Assembly (NCBI GenBank): GCA_945901045.1
Contig: CAMDKK010000007.1
Span: forward strand, 33,288-97,287
DNA length: 64,000 nt
Origin: Limnohabitans sp. Rim8
GTDB taxonomy: Bacteria; Pseudomonadota; Gammaproteobacteria; Burkholderiales; Burkholderiaceae_C
Direction: 5' to 3'
Shown here: positions 18,664-27,943 of the stretch, piece by piece
How the letters are laid out: each line of letters starts with the position of its first letter
How positions within the stretch are numbered: the stretch's first letter is position 1
The notes under the pieces: generated by a model
Databases searched by the model: none
What the model was told of the DNA's origin: nothing
The model's input: the letters and a program-made list of their open reading frames with translations, nothing else
Position numbers and translations under genes: made by a program

Positions 18664-19145
18664 TCATTTCAAATCGATTGTTCGGATTGACAATCGCATT
18701 GGGGTGTAGTTTTTTGGTCGCTTCTGTCGGCGCTTCATTGACAGAGATAGGGCCTTGGTACCTGGCCCTGAAGCAGCCGTCTTGGAAACCGCCTGATTTT
18801 GCCTTTGGCATCATTTGGTCGGCTGTTTTTACATTGTGTGCTTTCAGTGGCTGGGGCGCATGGCAAGTTTCGAAAAACAGCGCACAGAAGTTTCGCATTG
18901 CTTTTTTATTTGCACTGAATAGCCTGTTGAACATTCTTTGGAGTTGGTTGTACTTCAACCAACACCGACCAGACTGGGCCATGACGGAGTTGTATTTCTT
19001 GTGGGCCTCTGTATTGCTGCTCATCGCAGGTTTGTGGCGCATTTCCAAAATTTCCAGTGCGCTGCTTGTGCCTTACTTGGTGTGGGTCACAACAGCGGGC
19101 TTCTTAAACGCTGCGACGGTTGAACTCAACGGACCCTTTGCGTAG
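18660..19145 (+). CDS. tspO: TspO/MBR family tetrapyrrole-binding membrane sensor
   Basis: 161 residues with five membrane helices and the TspO signatures PSWKPPDFAFGIIWSAVF, LNSLLNILWSWLYF and WVTTAGFLNAATVELN. In Rhodobacter sphaeroides TspO is an outer-membrane protein that represses photosynthesis genes in response to oxygen, probably by affecting porphyrin export or turnover. Its start overlaps the bchP stop (ATGA), suggesting that its level is tied to pigment synthesis. Confidence 0.93.
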   Translation: MIISNRLFGLTIALGCSFLVASVGASLTEIGPWYLALKQPSWKPPDFAFGIIWSAVFTLCAFSGWGAWQVSKNSAQKFRIAFLFALNSLLNILWSWLYFNQHRPDWAMTELYFLWASVLLLIAGLWRISKISSALLVPYLVWVTTAGFLNAATVELNGPFA

Positions 19146-19375
19146 GCTTGCAGCGCAAAATTGGGTTGATTTGGATGGATGAATTTCAGCGGTATGTCCC
19201 TTTCTTGCAGATCGTTTTCTAAGTGAGGGCGATAAACTGAGCCTGTGACATCTTCTCCCAAATCGCTGTCTGGATGACTGCCATTCATTCGTCCTTACAG
19301 AACGCAAGTCTCCACGCGTTGGCTTGTCTGCCAGTTTGGCTGCGGCGCACTTTGCGGGATAAATATTGACAGACA

Positions 19376-20422
19376 ATGGAATACGACCACACCATGTTAG
19401 CGAATGACTTTTCTGCGCCTGAGACAGTTGGCCCTTCTTTGCGAGTGCTCTTGCTGGGTGCCACGGGCACGATCGGTTTGGCTACGGCGCAGGCATTGAT
19501 AAAGCGTGGGCATGAGGTGGTTTGTTTTGTGCGGACTCGCAAAGGTGGAGAGAAGAGATTTGGGGGAGACCTCAAGGCATCGCCTTTACACGGGACAAGG
19601 ATTCGTTATGGTGACCCCACCAACCCTGAGTCCTTGACGCGCGATGGTTTCGCACAGGAGGGTTTTGATGCGGTGATTTCATGCATGGCCTCCAGAACCG
19701 GTAGCCCTCGAGATGCCTGGCGGGTAGACCATCAAGCCCATGTTGATGCACTCGAAGCGGCTCAAGCTGCAGGGGTCAAACACTTTGTATTGCTCTCGGC
19801 GATTTGCGTCCAAAAACCATTGCTGGCCTTTCAGCATGCCAAGCTCGCTTTTGAAAAAGCCTTGATAGAGTCAGGACTGACCTACTCCATCGTACGTCCG
19901 ACAGCCTTCTTCAAATCTTTATCAGGTCAATTGGAACGGGTGAAAAAAGGCAAACCCTTTTTAATCTTTGGTGATGGTCAGCTCACCGCTTGCAAGCCGA
20001 TCAGTGACCATGATTTGGGTGATTTCATCGCCAGCTGTTTGGATGACCCGGGTCGGCATAACCAAGTCTTGCCGATTGGCGGCCCAGGCCCCGCCGTTAC
20101 GCCGCGTCAGCAAGGTGAGTATCTGTTTCAATTGCTGGGAAAAGAGCCCCAATTCAAAAGCGTGCCTGTTGGTTTTTTAGACTTTATCATTGGTACTTTA
20201 AGTTGGATTGGCAAACTCATTCCCGTCGTTGCGGACAAAGCGGAACTGGCCCGCATTGGTCGCTACTACGCAACGGAGTCCATGCTGGTGTGGGATGCCT
20301 CATCGAATCGTTACGACGCCCAACTCACGCCATCGCATGGCACGCAAACATTATTTGAGGCCTATGAAATGTGGGTGAGCGGGCAAGCTGCGCCAGACAG
20401 AGGCGAGCATGCTGTTTTTTAA
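19376..20422 (+). CDS. bciA: Divinyl (proto)chlorophyllide 8-vinyl reductase, BciA type
   Basis: 348 residues. The NAD(P)H-binding motif LLGATGTIGLATAQALIKRGHEV and the atypical-SDR body (SCMASRTGSPRDAW, LLSAICVQKPLLAFQHAK, YSIVRPTAFFKSLSGQ, GDGQLTACKPISD) match the plant/BciA type of 8-vinyl reductase. It reduces the C8 vinyl group with NADPH. An alternative start ATG lies at 19394. The 230-nt gap from tspO shows no gene and could carry its own promoter. Confidence 0.9.
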   Translation: MEYDHTMLANDFSAPETVGPSLRVLLLGATGTIGLATAQALIKRGHEVVCFVRTRKGGEKRFGGDLKASPLHGTRIRYGDPTNPESLTRDGFAQEGFDAVISCMASRTGSPRDAWRVDHQAHVDALEAAQAAGVKHFVLLSAICVQKPLLAFQHAKLAFEKALIESGLTYSIVRPTAFFKSLSGQLERVKKGKPFLIFGDGQLTACKPISDHDLGDFIASCLDDPGRHNQVLPIGGPGPAVTPRQQGEYLFQLLGKEPQFKSVPVGFLDFIIGTLSWIGKLIPVVADKAELARIGRYYATESMLVWDASSNRYDAQLTPSHGTQTLFEAYEMWVSGQAAPDRGEHAVF

Positions 20423-20441
20423 GACGGGCCATTGACGCAAG

Positions 20442-21437
20442 TTAATCTGCCATGCCTACAAGCTTGTTGCTGAGTTCCCACAACCGAATGCCCATCGTCA
20501 ACTGAGTCGCTTTGGCAGACAAAGGCTGGGCAAACGCCTGGCGACCGGGGACTTGGCGGTTGCCCCAGCTCCAATGCACACCTGATGCGCAGAAATCCTT
20601 GTCAACCAGTACTTGTGCCACGCGCTGCCCAGCCAAGGTTTGGGTGACGTAGCCCTTGGTGATGTTTTTTTGAAACCAAGGAAAGATGGTTTGAAAAGCC
20701 TTGGGTGTGTCGCGAAACAATGCCGTATCTGCCACGCACCCAGGATAAACCGTGCTGAAGATAATGCCGGTGTTGTCGTGGTAGCGACGGTGCATTTCAC
20801 GGCTGATGATCATGTTGCACAACTTGCTGTCTTTGTAGGCCTTGCCGGCTTTGAAAGTCTTCCCATCAATCATCGCAATGGGATCATGAAAGCCTTGTTC
20901 CAGACCTGCGAGATCCCCCAGATCGGCGGGTGCGGGAATCGGCACCTTGCCACCAAATTCTTCAGAATTGGCCGTGACTGTGCCCAAGGTCACCAGTCTT
21001 GATTGAAAATTTGGCTTGAATTCTTGTTCAGAAGTTTGTGTTTGGATGAGCAAGGGCATGAGCAAACGGCTTAGCAAAAAATGCCCCAAGTGGTTGGTTG
21101 CAACGCTGAGTTCAAAGCCCTCTGGTGACCTGGCGGGTGTTTTCAAGCGCGGCTGATAACTGGCTGCGTTGTTGAGCAGTGCGTGCAGTGCAAAGCCCTT
21201 GGATTCAAAGTTTTTCACAAACTCGCGAACGCTTTGCAAAGAGCCCAAGTCCAATTGCATGATGCTGAACTGTGTGGGATTCAATTGCAGTTCAGATGCA
21301 ACCCGCCTTGCTTTTTGTGAATCTCGGCAGGCCATGACAACATGCCATCCCTGTTGGATGAGGGCCTCAGTGGCGTAAAGCCCTACGCCTGAAGAAGCGC
21401 CCGTGACGATGACGTGGGGTTGTTGAGTGGTTTTCAT
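20442..21437 (-). CDS. por: Light-dependent protochlorophyllide oxidoreductase (LPOR)
   Basis: 331 residues, a size typical of cyanobacterial LPOR. Visible: cofactor motif GASSGVG (13-19), NNAA (89-92), catalytic pair Tyr201 and Lys205 in [14 protein letters not shown]-type [12 protein letters not shown] (231-242) and the C-terminal [11 protein letters not shown]. Cysteines at 37, 207 and 234 fall where LPORs keep conserved cysteines. These signatures are much closer to LPOR than to generic SDRs. LPOR reduces ring D of protochlorophyllide using NADPH and light and, unlike nitrogenase-like DPOR, is oxygen-tolerant. LPORs are known in a few aerobic anoxygenic phototrophs such as Dinoroseobacter shibae. 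It is on the minus strand, downstream of the hemE remnant. Confidence 0.88.
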   Translation of the reverse strand: MKTTQQPHVIVTGASSGVGLYATEALIQQGWHVVMACRDSQKARRVASELQLNPTQFSIMQLDLGSLQSVREFVKNFESKGFALHALLNNAASYQPRLKTPARSPEGFELSVATNHLGHFLLSRLLMPLLIQTQTSEQEFKPNFQSRLVTLGTVTANSEEFGGKVPIPAPADLGDLAGLEQGFHDPIAMIDGKTFKAGKAYKDSKLCNMIISREMHRRYHDNTGIIFSTVYPGCVADTALFRDTPKAFQTIFPWFQKNITKGYVTQTLAGQRVAQVLVDKDFCASGVHWSWGNRQVPGRQAFAQPLSAKATQLTMGIRLWELSNKLVGMAD

Positions 21438-21505
21438 ACAGTGATTCTGACGTCCATTTTATGTGCGAGATCGATCCAAGAGTTCATCAGCTTTAGCCAA
21501 ACTTT

Positions 21506-22183
21506 TCAGTGCTTTCTTTGGGCACGGGAATAGCTGTGCACTGCGTCTACCACTACAGCCGCATGATCAGGGGGTGTGAACTGACTGATGCCATGGCCGA
21601 GGTTGAAAATATGCGTGGGGCCAGAGCTGTTGGGGTCTGTATGGGGCGTTCCAAAGCTGTCAAGAACTTTGAGTACCTCTTGTTCAATGGCAGAGGCATG
21701 GGCAAACAACACATTCGGGTCTAAATTACCTTGTAGCGCTTTGCCAGCTTGACCCGCCAAACCGCCAACAACTTGCCGTGCCTTCGCAAGATTGACGGTC
21801 CAATCGAGGCCCAAGACGTCTCAGTCCAGTCTGTTCATGTCTTCCAGCCACAACCCGCCACCTTTGGTGAACACAAGACGGGGGACCGTGTGACCTTCAT
21901 GGCTGCGAATCAATTGGTCGAGCACCCGCCGGGTGTAAGCCAAACTGAATTTTCGAAACGCGCCTTCTGCCAGGACGCCGCCCCAACTGTCAAACACCAT
22001 CATCACTTCGGTGGCAAAGTCGACATTGGTGGCCAGTCCCATGAAACTGCCCGCCTTTACACGCGTAGCGCAGTATTCAGGCAAGTAGCGTCCCGATTGC
22101 CGCATCAGCCAAAAGGGGGTGTGGTTGGTGGCTTGCCGCATGCAAGCCTTGAGGAATGTGTTGTTTTGAAGAGGTGTGACCAT
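21506..22183 (-). pseudogene. hemE: Decayed uroporphyrinogen decarboxylase gene
   Basis: The minus strand encodes HemE in pieces in one frame. Residues 1-60 carry an N-terminal segment with [11 protein letters not shown] and [17 protein letters not shown]; this joins directly at about 22003/22004 to the later [10 protein letters not shown] and FTKGGG segment, so roughly 145 codons are missing compared with E. coli HemE as I recall it. The lost part includes the SDIL region with the catalytic Asp. A TGA stop at 21821-21823 sits where the family has a Cys (xCDALGLDW), a likely TGC-to-TGA change. The C-terminus (LDWTVN to FNLGHGI) is otherwise well kept. The product cannot be functional; an intact hemE should exist elsewhere. 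Confidence 0.85.
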
Positions 22184-22645
22184 GCGATCTGAAAAATTTT
22201 AGAGTTTGGATCAGAGGCGGCGCGCTGGTATGGTGGCATGCCATTGGGCAAGACGGCTTTCTCGTGTGGCAATAGTCAGTTGTGTTGTCGTGAAATGAGA
22301 TGGATTTTTCAAGGCATTTTACAAATGGAAGAAGGCGAAATGTCATTGTTTCATTTTTTTCTGTGGCATCGCTTACACAGCAGGTCAGTCAAAATCTAGC
22401 CATCAGGGTTTGAGGCTTATTGATCGCATGGCTTTTTGAGGTGAGCACTCTCAAACGGTTTCGCAGCAGAGGTAAACAAGCCCTTCACGGAGAAGTAAAA
22501 TACCGTATTCATTCAAGCGATCCGCCACCACCCACAAAAGCGCTTAAATCCCTATCAATACTGGGTTTTAAGCTGATGCACAATGCTCATATCTCTCAAA
22601 TAGATATCCAATAAGTTCATTTCTAACGTTGACGATTTAAATCTT
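22184..22645. other. Gene-free AT-rich spacer between hemE remnant and ccmA
   Basis: No open frame here looks like a gene on either strand. The region is AT-rich and must hold the ccmA promoter, and possibly one for the leftward hemE remnant and LPOR. A TGT-N12-ACA string at 22362-22379 has only short symmetric arms (TGTG/CACA) and I do not call it an operator. I see no hairpin, tRNA or repeat. Confidence 0.55.
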
Positions 22646-23260
22646 ATGTTGTCTGTGACTGGTCTTTCATGTACGCGTGGTGAACGCCAACTCTTTTCAG
22701 GCGTTGATTTCCAATTGAAAGTGGGAACTTGCTTGCATCTGCAGGGAGACAACGGGGTAGGGAAAACAAGTTTGCTGCGCCAGGTCAGTGGTTTGTCCCC
22801 TGTGGCTGCAGGCCATATTTCTTGGTATGGGCAGCCTGTTGCGGACAACGAATCCTTTCGTGCACAGCGCATTTATCTGGGGCATGAGCTGGCCATGAAA
22901 GACGATCTCTCGGCCATGGAGAACTTGCAATTTGATGCATCCATTGCAGGTCGAACGGTCACCGCTGAAACTCTACGCAGCGCTTTGAAACGATTGGGGC
23001 TGAGAGGACGTGAACATCTGCCCATGCGGGTCCTGTCGCAGGGCCAAAAACACCGTGCCGCATTGGCCAGGTTGCTGGTCCGTCAAGCCACTTTATGGAT
23101 TCTGGATGAACCGGTGGTCGCGCTCGATGTGCCAGCCCAAGCGGCTGTAGGGCAACTGCTGGAAGCACATCTGAACGAAGGCGGCATGGCCTTGGTCACC
23201 AGCCATCAACCCTTGCCCATACCCCATGCGCTTATCGCTTCTTACAGGTTGCAGGGATGA
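22646..23260 (+). CDS. ccmA: Heme exporter ATP-binding protein CcmA
   Basis: 204 residues, an ABC ATPase of the cytochrome c maturation type. Walker A is GDNGVGKTSLLR, the signature is LSQGQKHRAALARLL and Walker B is LWILDEPVVALD. CcmA powers release of holo-CcmE from CcmC with CcmB. It opens a nine-gene system I operon and overlaps ccmB by four bases. No obvious Shine-Dalgarno precedes the ATG. Confidence 0.95.
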   Translation: MLSVTGLSCTRGERQLFSGVDFQLKVGTCLHLQGDNGVGKTSLLRQVSGLSPVAAGHISWYGQPVADNESFRAQRIYLGHELAMKDDLSAMENLQFDASIAGRTVTAETLRSALKRLGLRGREHLPMRVLSQGQKHRAALARLLVRQATLWILDEPVVALDVPAQAAVGQLLEAHLNEGGMALVTSHQPLPIPHALIASYRLQG

Positions 23261-23922
23261 ACCCCTACATGGCGGTCCTTCGCCGGGATTTGTCGCTCGC
23301 CTTACGTCGCAAAAACGAAGTCATGACTTCGGTCTTTTTCTTTGTCGTGGTGGCTGCTTTGTTTCCATTGGGGATTGGCCCTGAAATGAACACATTGCGC
23401 CTGATCGCTCCTGGCGTCTTGTGGGTTGGGGCGTTGCTGGCCAGCATGCTTTCGCTGGGGCGCTTGTTTGCGAGCGATCACCAAGATGGCACGCTGGAAC
23501 AAATGGTGTTGTCTTCTGCTTCATTGCCGGGTTTGGTGGGGGCCAAAATCCTGGCCCATTGGTTGTTGTCTGGTTTGCCCTTGGTGGTGTTGTCACCGGT
23601 GCTGGCGCTGCAATTTGATTTGAATGCCCAAGCCATTGAAGTGCTCATGGCCACCTTGCTTTTGGGCACACCCTTGTTGTCATTGATCGGTGCCGTGGGG
23701 GCTGCTTTGACGCTGGGCGTGCGGGGCGCAGACGTTTTGTTGTCGCTCTTGGTTTTACCTCTTTACGTACCTGCACTCGTTTTTGGTGCGGGCGCAGTAC
23801 AAGCACAAACCGCCGGTTTGGGGGCCTCGGCCCATCTGTCTATTTTGGCGGCTATGCTGCTTGTAGCCGCCGTGTTCAGCCCTTGGGCGTGCGCGTCGGC
23901 TTTGCGCATTGCACTTGAGTAA
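23257..23922 (+). CDS. ccmB: Heme exporter membrane protein CcmB
   Basis: 221 residues with six hydrophobic helices; the N-terminal RRDLSLALRRKNEVMTSVFFF and LASMLSLGRLFASDHQDGTLEQM are typical of CcmB. It is the membrane partner of CcmA in holo-CcmE release. ATGA overlap with ccmA; the stop falls 13 nt before the ccmC start. Confidence 0.95.
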   Translation: MNPYMAVLRRDLSLALRRKNEVMTSVFFFVVVAALFPLGIGPEMNTLRLIAPGVLWVGALLASMLSLGRLFASDHQDGTLEQMVLSSASLPGLVGAKILAHWLLSGLPLVVLSPVLALQFDLNAQAIEVLMATLLLGTPLLSLIGAVGAALTLGVRGADVLLSLLVLPLYVPALVFGAGAVQAQTAGLGASAHLSILAAMLLVAAVFSPWACASALRIALE

Positions 23923-23935
23923 GTTTTTGATTGTC

Positions 23936-24694
23936 ATGACTCAGCATTCCAACCTCTTATTTCGATTCGCTGCACCTCAGGCCTTTTACGGCTTGGCAGG
24001 GCGCCTGTGGCCGTGGTTCGCTGCTTTGGCGTCCGTCTTGGGTGTCTGGGGTTTGTGGATGGGGATGTTTGTCGCGCCTGCTGATTTTCAGCAAGGGCAG
24101 GCGTACAGAATTATTTATGTGCATGTGCCTGCTTCCTGGATGTCGATGATCATTTACCTGGCCATGGCGTTTTGGGCCTTGCTGGGTTTGACCTTCAATA
24201 CCCGCTTGTCCGGCATGATGAACCGGGCTCTGGCGCCAACGGGCGCGATGTTCGCATTTTTGTCTCTGTGGACGGGTGCACTTTGGGGCAAGCCCATGTG
24301 GGGAACATGGTGGGTCTGGGATGCCCGGTTAACCTCTGAGCTTATTTTGTTCTTTTTGTATTTGGGCTTCATGGGCTTGACCGCATCGATTGATGATCCA
24401 CGCCGCGCAGACAAAGCGGGTGGCTTGCTGGCCCTGGTCGGCGCCATCAATGTGCCTGTCATTTACTTTTCGGTGCGCTGGTGGAACACCTTGCACCAAG
24501 GCGCCTCGGTTTCGGTGACGCAGGGCTCCAGCATGGCGCAAACCATGCTTTGGGCCATGTTGCTGATGGCTCTGGCATTCTGGTTGTATGCCATTGCCAT
24601 CGCTTTGTACCGCATTCGCACCCTTATCCTTGAACGTGAAAAACATACGCTTTGGGTAAAGGCTGAACTCCGCTCTGAAGGAGGAGCATCATGA
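23936..24694 (+). CDS. ccmC: Heme lyase component CcmC
   Basis: 252 residues from the ATG at 23936; a TTG at 23909 inside ccmB is less likely. Six membrane helices and the tryptophan-rich motif WGTWWVWDARLTSELIL that binds heme on the periplasmic face. CcmC attaches heme covalently to CcmE. Also visible is IYVHVPASWMS, a conserved region with one of the axial His ligands. ATGA overlap with ccmD. Confidence 0.95.
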   Translation: MTQHSNLLFRFAAPQAFYGLAGRLWPWFAALASVLGVWGLWMGMFVAPADFQQGQAYRIIYVHVPASWMSMIIYLAMAFWALLGLTFNTRLSGMMNRALAPTGAMFAFLSLWTGALWGKPMWGTWWVWDARLTSELILFFLYLGFMGLTASIDDPRRADKAGGLLALVGAINVPVIYFSVRWWNTLHQGASVSVTQGSSMAQTMLWAMLLMALAFWLYAIAIALYRIRTLILEREKHTLWVKAELRSEGGAS

Positions 24695-24894
24695 TTTGGA
24701 ACAGCGCCAGTGAATTTTGGGCCATGGGGGGCTATGGCCTCTACGTTTGGGGCAGCTTGGGTGTTACAGCCCTGTTGATGGGGGGTGAAGTCATACTGGC
24801 CGCGCGGCGTCATCAGCACACCCGCGAAAGCTTGCAAATGCAAGTGACGACAATAGATTCTGATCAGGACACGGCAAAGGATTGGCAACCATGA
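24691..24894 (+). CDS. ccmD: Heme exporter small membrane protein CcmD
   Basis: 67 residues: a single transmembrane helix ([28 protein letters not shown]-like, in the first 35 residues) with a polar cytoplasmic tail. Size, topology and position between ccmC and ccmE identify CcmD, which stabilises the CcmABC-CcmE complex. It overlaps ccmE by four bases. Confidence 0.9.
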   Translation: MIWNSASEFWAMGGYGLYVWGSLGVTALLMGGEVILAARRHQHTRESLQMQVTTIDSDQDTAKDWQP

Positions 24895-25337
24895 AAGCAC
24901 GGCACAAACGCTTGATTGTGATCATGGTGGGATTGCTGTTTTTGTCTGCAGCCGCAGCGCTGGTGCTCAGCGCCTTTCGCAGCAATTTGGTTTTCTTTTT
25001 CACGCCCACGCAGGTGGCCGATGGTGAGGCGCCTCGGGGCACCGCGTTCCGTGTGGGCGGCATGGTCAAAGTAGGCAGCCTTTTGCGCGATTCAGAAAAA
25101 GGTTATTTCGTGGTGACCGACACCCAAAAAGATATTGTTGTGAAATACAAGGGTATGTTGCCTGATTTGTTCAAAGAAGGGAGCGGCGTGGTCGCTCAAG
25201 GCCAGCTCAATGCACAGGGTGATTTTGTCGCCAGTGAAGTGCTGGCCAAGCATGACGAAAACTACATGCCACCCGAAGCCAAACACGCTATGGACCAGGC
25301 GGCTGCGCGCAAGGCGGCCGAAACAGTCAAGCCGTGA
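24891..25337 (+). CDS. ccmE: Heme chaperone CcmE
   Basis: 148 residues from the ATG at 24891. N-terminal signal anchor ([19 protein letters not shown]), an OB-fold domain ([14 protein letters not shown]) and the heme-binding site [10 protein letters not shown], where the His binds heme covalently and the Tyr acts as a ligand. CcmE carries heme across the periplasm to CcmF. Confidence 0.96.
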   Translation: MKARHKRLIVIMVGLLFLSAAAALVLSAFRSNLVFFFTPTQVADGEAPRGTAFRVGGMVKVGSLLRDSEKGYFVVTDTQKDIVVKYKGMLPDLFKEGSGVVAQGQLNAQGDFVASEVLAKHDENYMPPEAKHAMDQAAARKAAETVKP

Positions 25338-25367
25338 AACTTGTTGATTGATTTGAAAGAACGCTGA

Positions 25368-27326
25368 ATGATTCCCGAACTTGGGCACTATGTCTTGATC
25401 CTGGCTTTTTGGATCGCTTTGGCGCAGGGCGTGCTCCCCTTGGTGGGTGCGGCTACGGGACACCTGGGATGGCAGTCCATGGCCAAGCCAATGACCACAC
25501 TCCACTTTGGTTTGGTGCTGTTGGCATTCCTGGCCTTGACGTGGTCCTTCGTGATCAACGATTTTTCGGTGCTCTACGTCAGTCAGCACTCCAATTCGCT
25601 GCTGCCCACGGTTTACCGAGTAGCCGCAGTTTGGGGTGGGCATGAGGGCTCCTTGCTTCTGTGGGCATTTTTGCTCGCCTTGTGGTCGGTTGCTGTGGCT
25701 GTTTTTTCGCGCACGCTGCCGCTGGCCATGTCGGCCAGGGTGCTGGGCGTTTTGGGCTTGGTTTCCACCGGCTTTCTGGCTTTCATACTGACCACCTCCA
25801 ATCCTTTTGATCGCTTGCTGCCCGCTGCAGCCGATGGGCGAGATCTGAACCCTTTGTTGCAAGACGTAGGTCTGATCATCCACCCCCCCATGCTGTACAT
25901 GGGCTATGTGGGGTTTTCGGTGGCCTTTGCTTTTGCCATCGCGGCCTTGTTGTCCGGGCGTTTGGATGCGGCCTGGGCCAGGTGGTCTCGCCCTTGGACT
26001 TTGGTGGCATGGGTCTTCATGACTTTTGGCATTGGCTTGGGCTCTTGGTGGGCTTACAGCGAGTTGGGTTGGGGCGGGTGGTGGTTCTGGGATCCTGTTG
26101 AAAATGCGTCTCTCATGCCTTGGTTGTTCGGTACCGCATTGATCCATGCCCTGATGGCGACAGAAAAGCGCGGCGGCTTCAAAGCCTGGACTGTGTTGTT
26201 GGCCATTGGTGCCTTTTCTTTGTCTTTGCTCGGCACATTCCTGGTGCGTTCCGGCGTATTGACTTCCGTACACGCTTTCGCCTCTGATCCCAGTCGTGGT
26301 GTGTTTATTTTGATTTTTTTGGTGGTGGTGGTCGGCAGTTCACTCACGCTGTTTGCCTGGCGCGCGCCCAAGGTCAGCGTGGGGGGCCGGATGGGCTTGA
26401 TTTCCCGCGAGTCTTTTTTGTTGGCCAACAGTGTTTTGCTGGTTGTGGCCACCGGCGCTGTGCTCTTGGGCACCATTTACCCTTTGGTCATTGATGCCTT
26501 GAACATGGGCAAACTATCGGTGGGAGCCCCGTACTTCAATGCCGTTTTTGTACCCTTGCTCTCACCGCTGCTGTTCTTGATGGTGCCCGGGGTCGCGGCC
26601 TCCTGGAAAGAAGCCCAGATCAGCCAGTTGGTCAGCCGTCTGCGTTGGGTGGCTTTGGGCTCCTTGCTGCTGGCTTGCGGTGTGCCCGCACTCTTGCAGG
26701 AGCTTGGCCAGGGCGAGTGGCTTTGGAGCACATCGCTCGGCTTGTTCTTGTCCGCATGGATCGTTCTCGGATCTGTCAAACACGCCGTCATGCGCTTACG
26801 CCAACCCGGGCGCATTGCCTTGTCGTATTGGGGAATGCAAACAGCGCATCTTGGTATGGCGGTGTTGGTGGTCGGCATCACCATGGTCAAGGGCTATGAA
26901 CTCGAGCGAGATGTGCGCATCGGCATTGGCGAGACGGTCACGCTCAGAGATTTCACCTTTGAGTTGAAGCGCATGGAAGACGTTGACGGCCCTAATTACA
27001 AAGCCTTGCGTGCCACGCTGGAAGTGACAAAAGACCAACGCGTCGTGGCGCAACTGACGCCAGAAAAACGGCGTTATTTTTCAACGGCCATGCCTATGAC
27101 TGAAGCGGCCATCGATTCGGGATGGATGCGTGATCTTTACGCATCCTTGGGGGACCCCGTGGAGCCTCACCCTCAAACACGCGCACCTCGCTGGAACTTA
27201 CATGTCTATGACAAGCCGTTTATTTCTTGGCTCTGGGCCGGTGCGTTGTTGATGGTTTTGGGGGGGGTGATCGCAGCACTGGACAAACGTTATCGCCGTG
27301 CCGCATCGCCTGCGAAGCTGGCTTGA
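25368..27326 (+). CDS. ccmF: Heme lyase CcmF
   Basis: 652 residues with about fourteen membrane helices. The tryptophan-rich motif is GWGGWWFWDPVENASLMPWL, and several periplasmic His residues are present (for example in IIHPPMLYMGYVG and WGGHEGSLLLW). CcmF receives heme from CcmE and ligates it to apocytochrome c with CcmH and CcmI. Its 3' end does not overlap the ccmG start at 27349. Confidence 0.96.
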   Translation: MIPELGHYVLILAFWIALAQGVLPLVGAATGHLGWQSMAKPMTTLHFGLVLLAFLALTWSFVINDFSVLYVSQHSNSLLPTVYRVAAVWGGHEGSLLLWAFLLALWSVAVAVFSRTLPLAMSARVLGVLGLVSTGFLAFILTTSNPFDRLLPAAADGRDLNPLLQDVGLIIHPPMLYMGYVGFSVAFAFAIAALLSGRLDAAWARWSRPWTLVAWVFMTFGIGLGSWWAYSELGWGGWWFWDPVENASLMPWLFGTALIHALMATEKRGGFKAWTVLLAIGAFSLSLLGTFLVRSGVLTSVHAFASDPSRGVFILIFLVVVVGSSLTLFAWRAPKVSVGGRMGLISRESFLLANSVLLVVATGAVLLGTIYPLVIDALNMGKLSVGAPYFNAVFVPLLSPLLFLMVPGVAASWKEAQISQLVSRLRWVALGSLLLACGVPALLQELGQGEWLWSTSLGLFLSAWIVLGSVKHAVMRLRQPGRIALSYWGMQTAHLGMAVLVVGITMVKGYELERDVRIGIGETVTLRDFTFELKRMEDVDGPNYKALRATLEVTKDQRVVAQLTPEKRRYFSTAMPMTEAAIDSGWMRDLYASLGDPVEPHPQTRAPRWNLHVYDKPFISWLWAGALLMVLGGVIAALDKRYRRAASPAKLA

Positions 27327-27348
27327 GGCCACATTAAAAAATTTTTTT

Positions 27349-27936
27349 ATGAAAAAATTTTTAATTCCACTGGGCTTGTTTTTGGGTTTGGCCATTTTCT
27401 TGGCTTTGGGATTGCAGCGCGACCCCAAAGAAATTCCTTCGCCACTCGTGGGTCAAGCGGCTCCTGCATTCAAACTTTTCACTTTGGCAGCAGACAATCA
27501 AACCTTTGAGCCGAAAGACATGCAGGGTCAAGTTTGGATGCTGAACGTGTGGGCCACTTGGTGCGTGGCTTGCCGGGAGGAGCACCCCCTGTTGGTTGAA
27601 TTCTCCAAACAGCACAGTGTGCCCATTGTGGGCCTGAGCTACAAAGAGGTTCAAGCCCAGGATGAGCCACCTGGCGCCAAGTTGAGCCCAGAGGACAAGC
27701 GCCTTTTGGCCCGACAGCGCAGTGAAAAATGGTTGCGAACCAGAGGCAACCCTTATGTCGTGACGGCCTTGGATCTGGATGGCCGCGTGGGCATTGATTA
27801 CGGCGTTTATGGCGTGCCCGAAACTTATGTCATCGATAAGCAAGGGGTGATTCGTTACAAACTGGTGGGCGCCATCACGCCAGAGGTTTTGGCGAAAAAA
27901 ATCTTGCCTCTGGTCAGCGATCTTCAAAAAACCTGA
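27349..27936 (+). CDS. ccmG: Periplasmic thiol:disulfide protein CcmG (DsbE)
   Basis: 195 residues from the ATG at 27349. N-terminal membrane anchor (FLIPLGLFLGLAIFLALGL), then a thioredoxin fold with active site WATWCVACREEHP and the cis-Pro region YGVPETYVID. It keeps the CxxCH cysteines of apocytochrome c reduced. It is preceded by an A/T tract and lies 22 nt downstream of ccmF. Confidence 0.95.
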   Translation: MKKFLIPLGLFLGLAIFLALGLQRDPKEIPSPLVGQAAPAFKLFTLAADNQTFEPKDMQGQVWMLNVWATWCVACREEHPLLVEFSKQHSVPIVGLSYKEVQAQDEPPGAKLSPEDKRLLARQRSEKWLRTRGNPYVVTALDLDGRVGIDYGVYGVPETYVIDKQGVIRYKLVGAITPEVLAKKILPLVSDLQKT

Positions 27937-27943
27937 GTCTCCC

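Noticed and set aside
22362-22379. TGT-N12-ACA string upstream of ccmA
   Set aside because: Matches the loose PpsR pattern but lacks the TGTC/GACA symmetry; such strings are expected by chance in 64 kb.
25092-26273. 393-codon minus-strand open frame opposite ccmE/ccmF
   Set aside because: Gln/His/Arg-rich nonsense-like composition antisense to a clear ccmF; shadow of codon bias.
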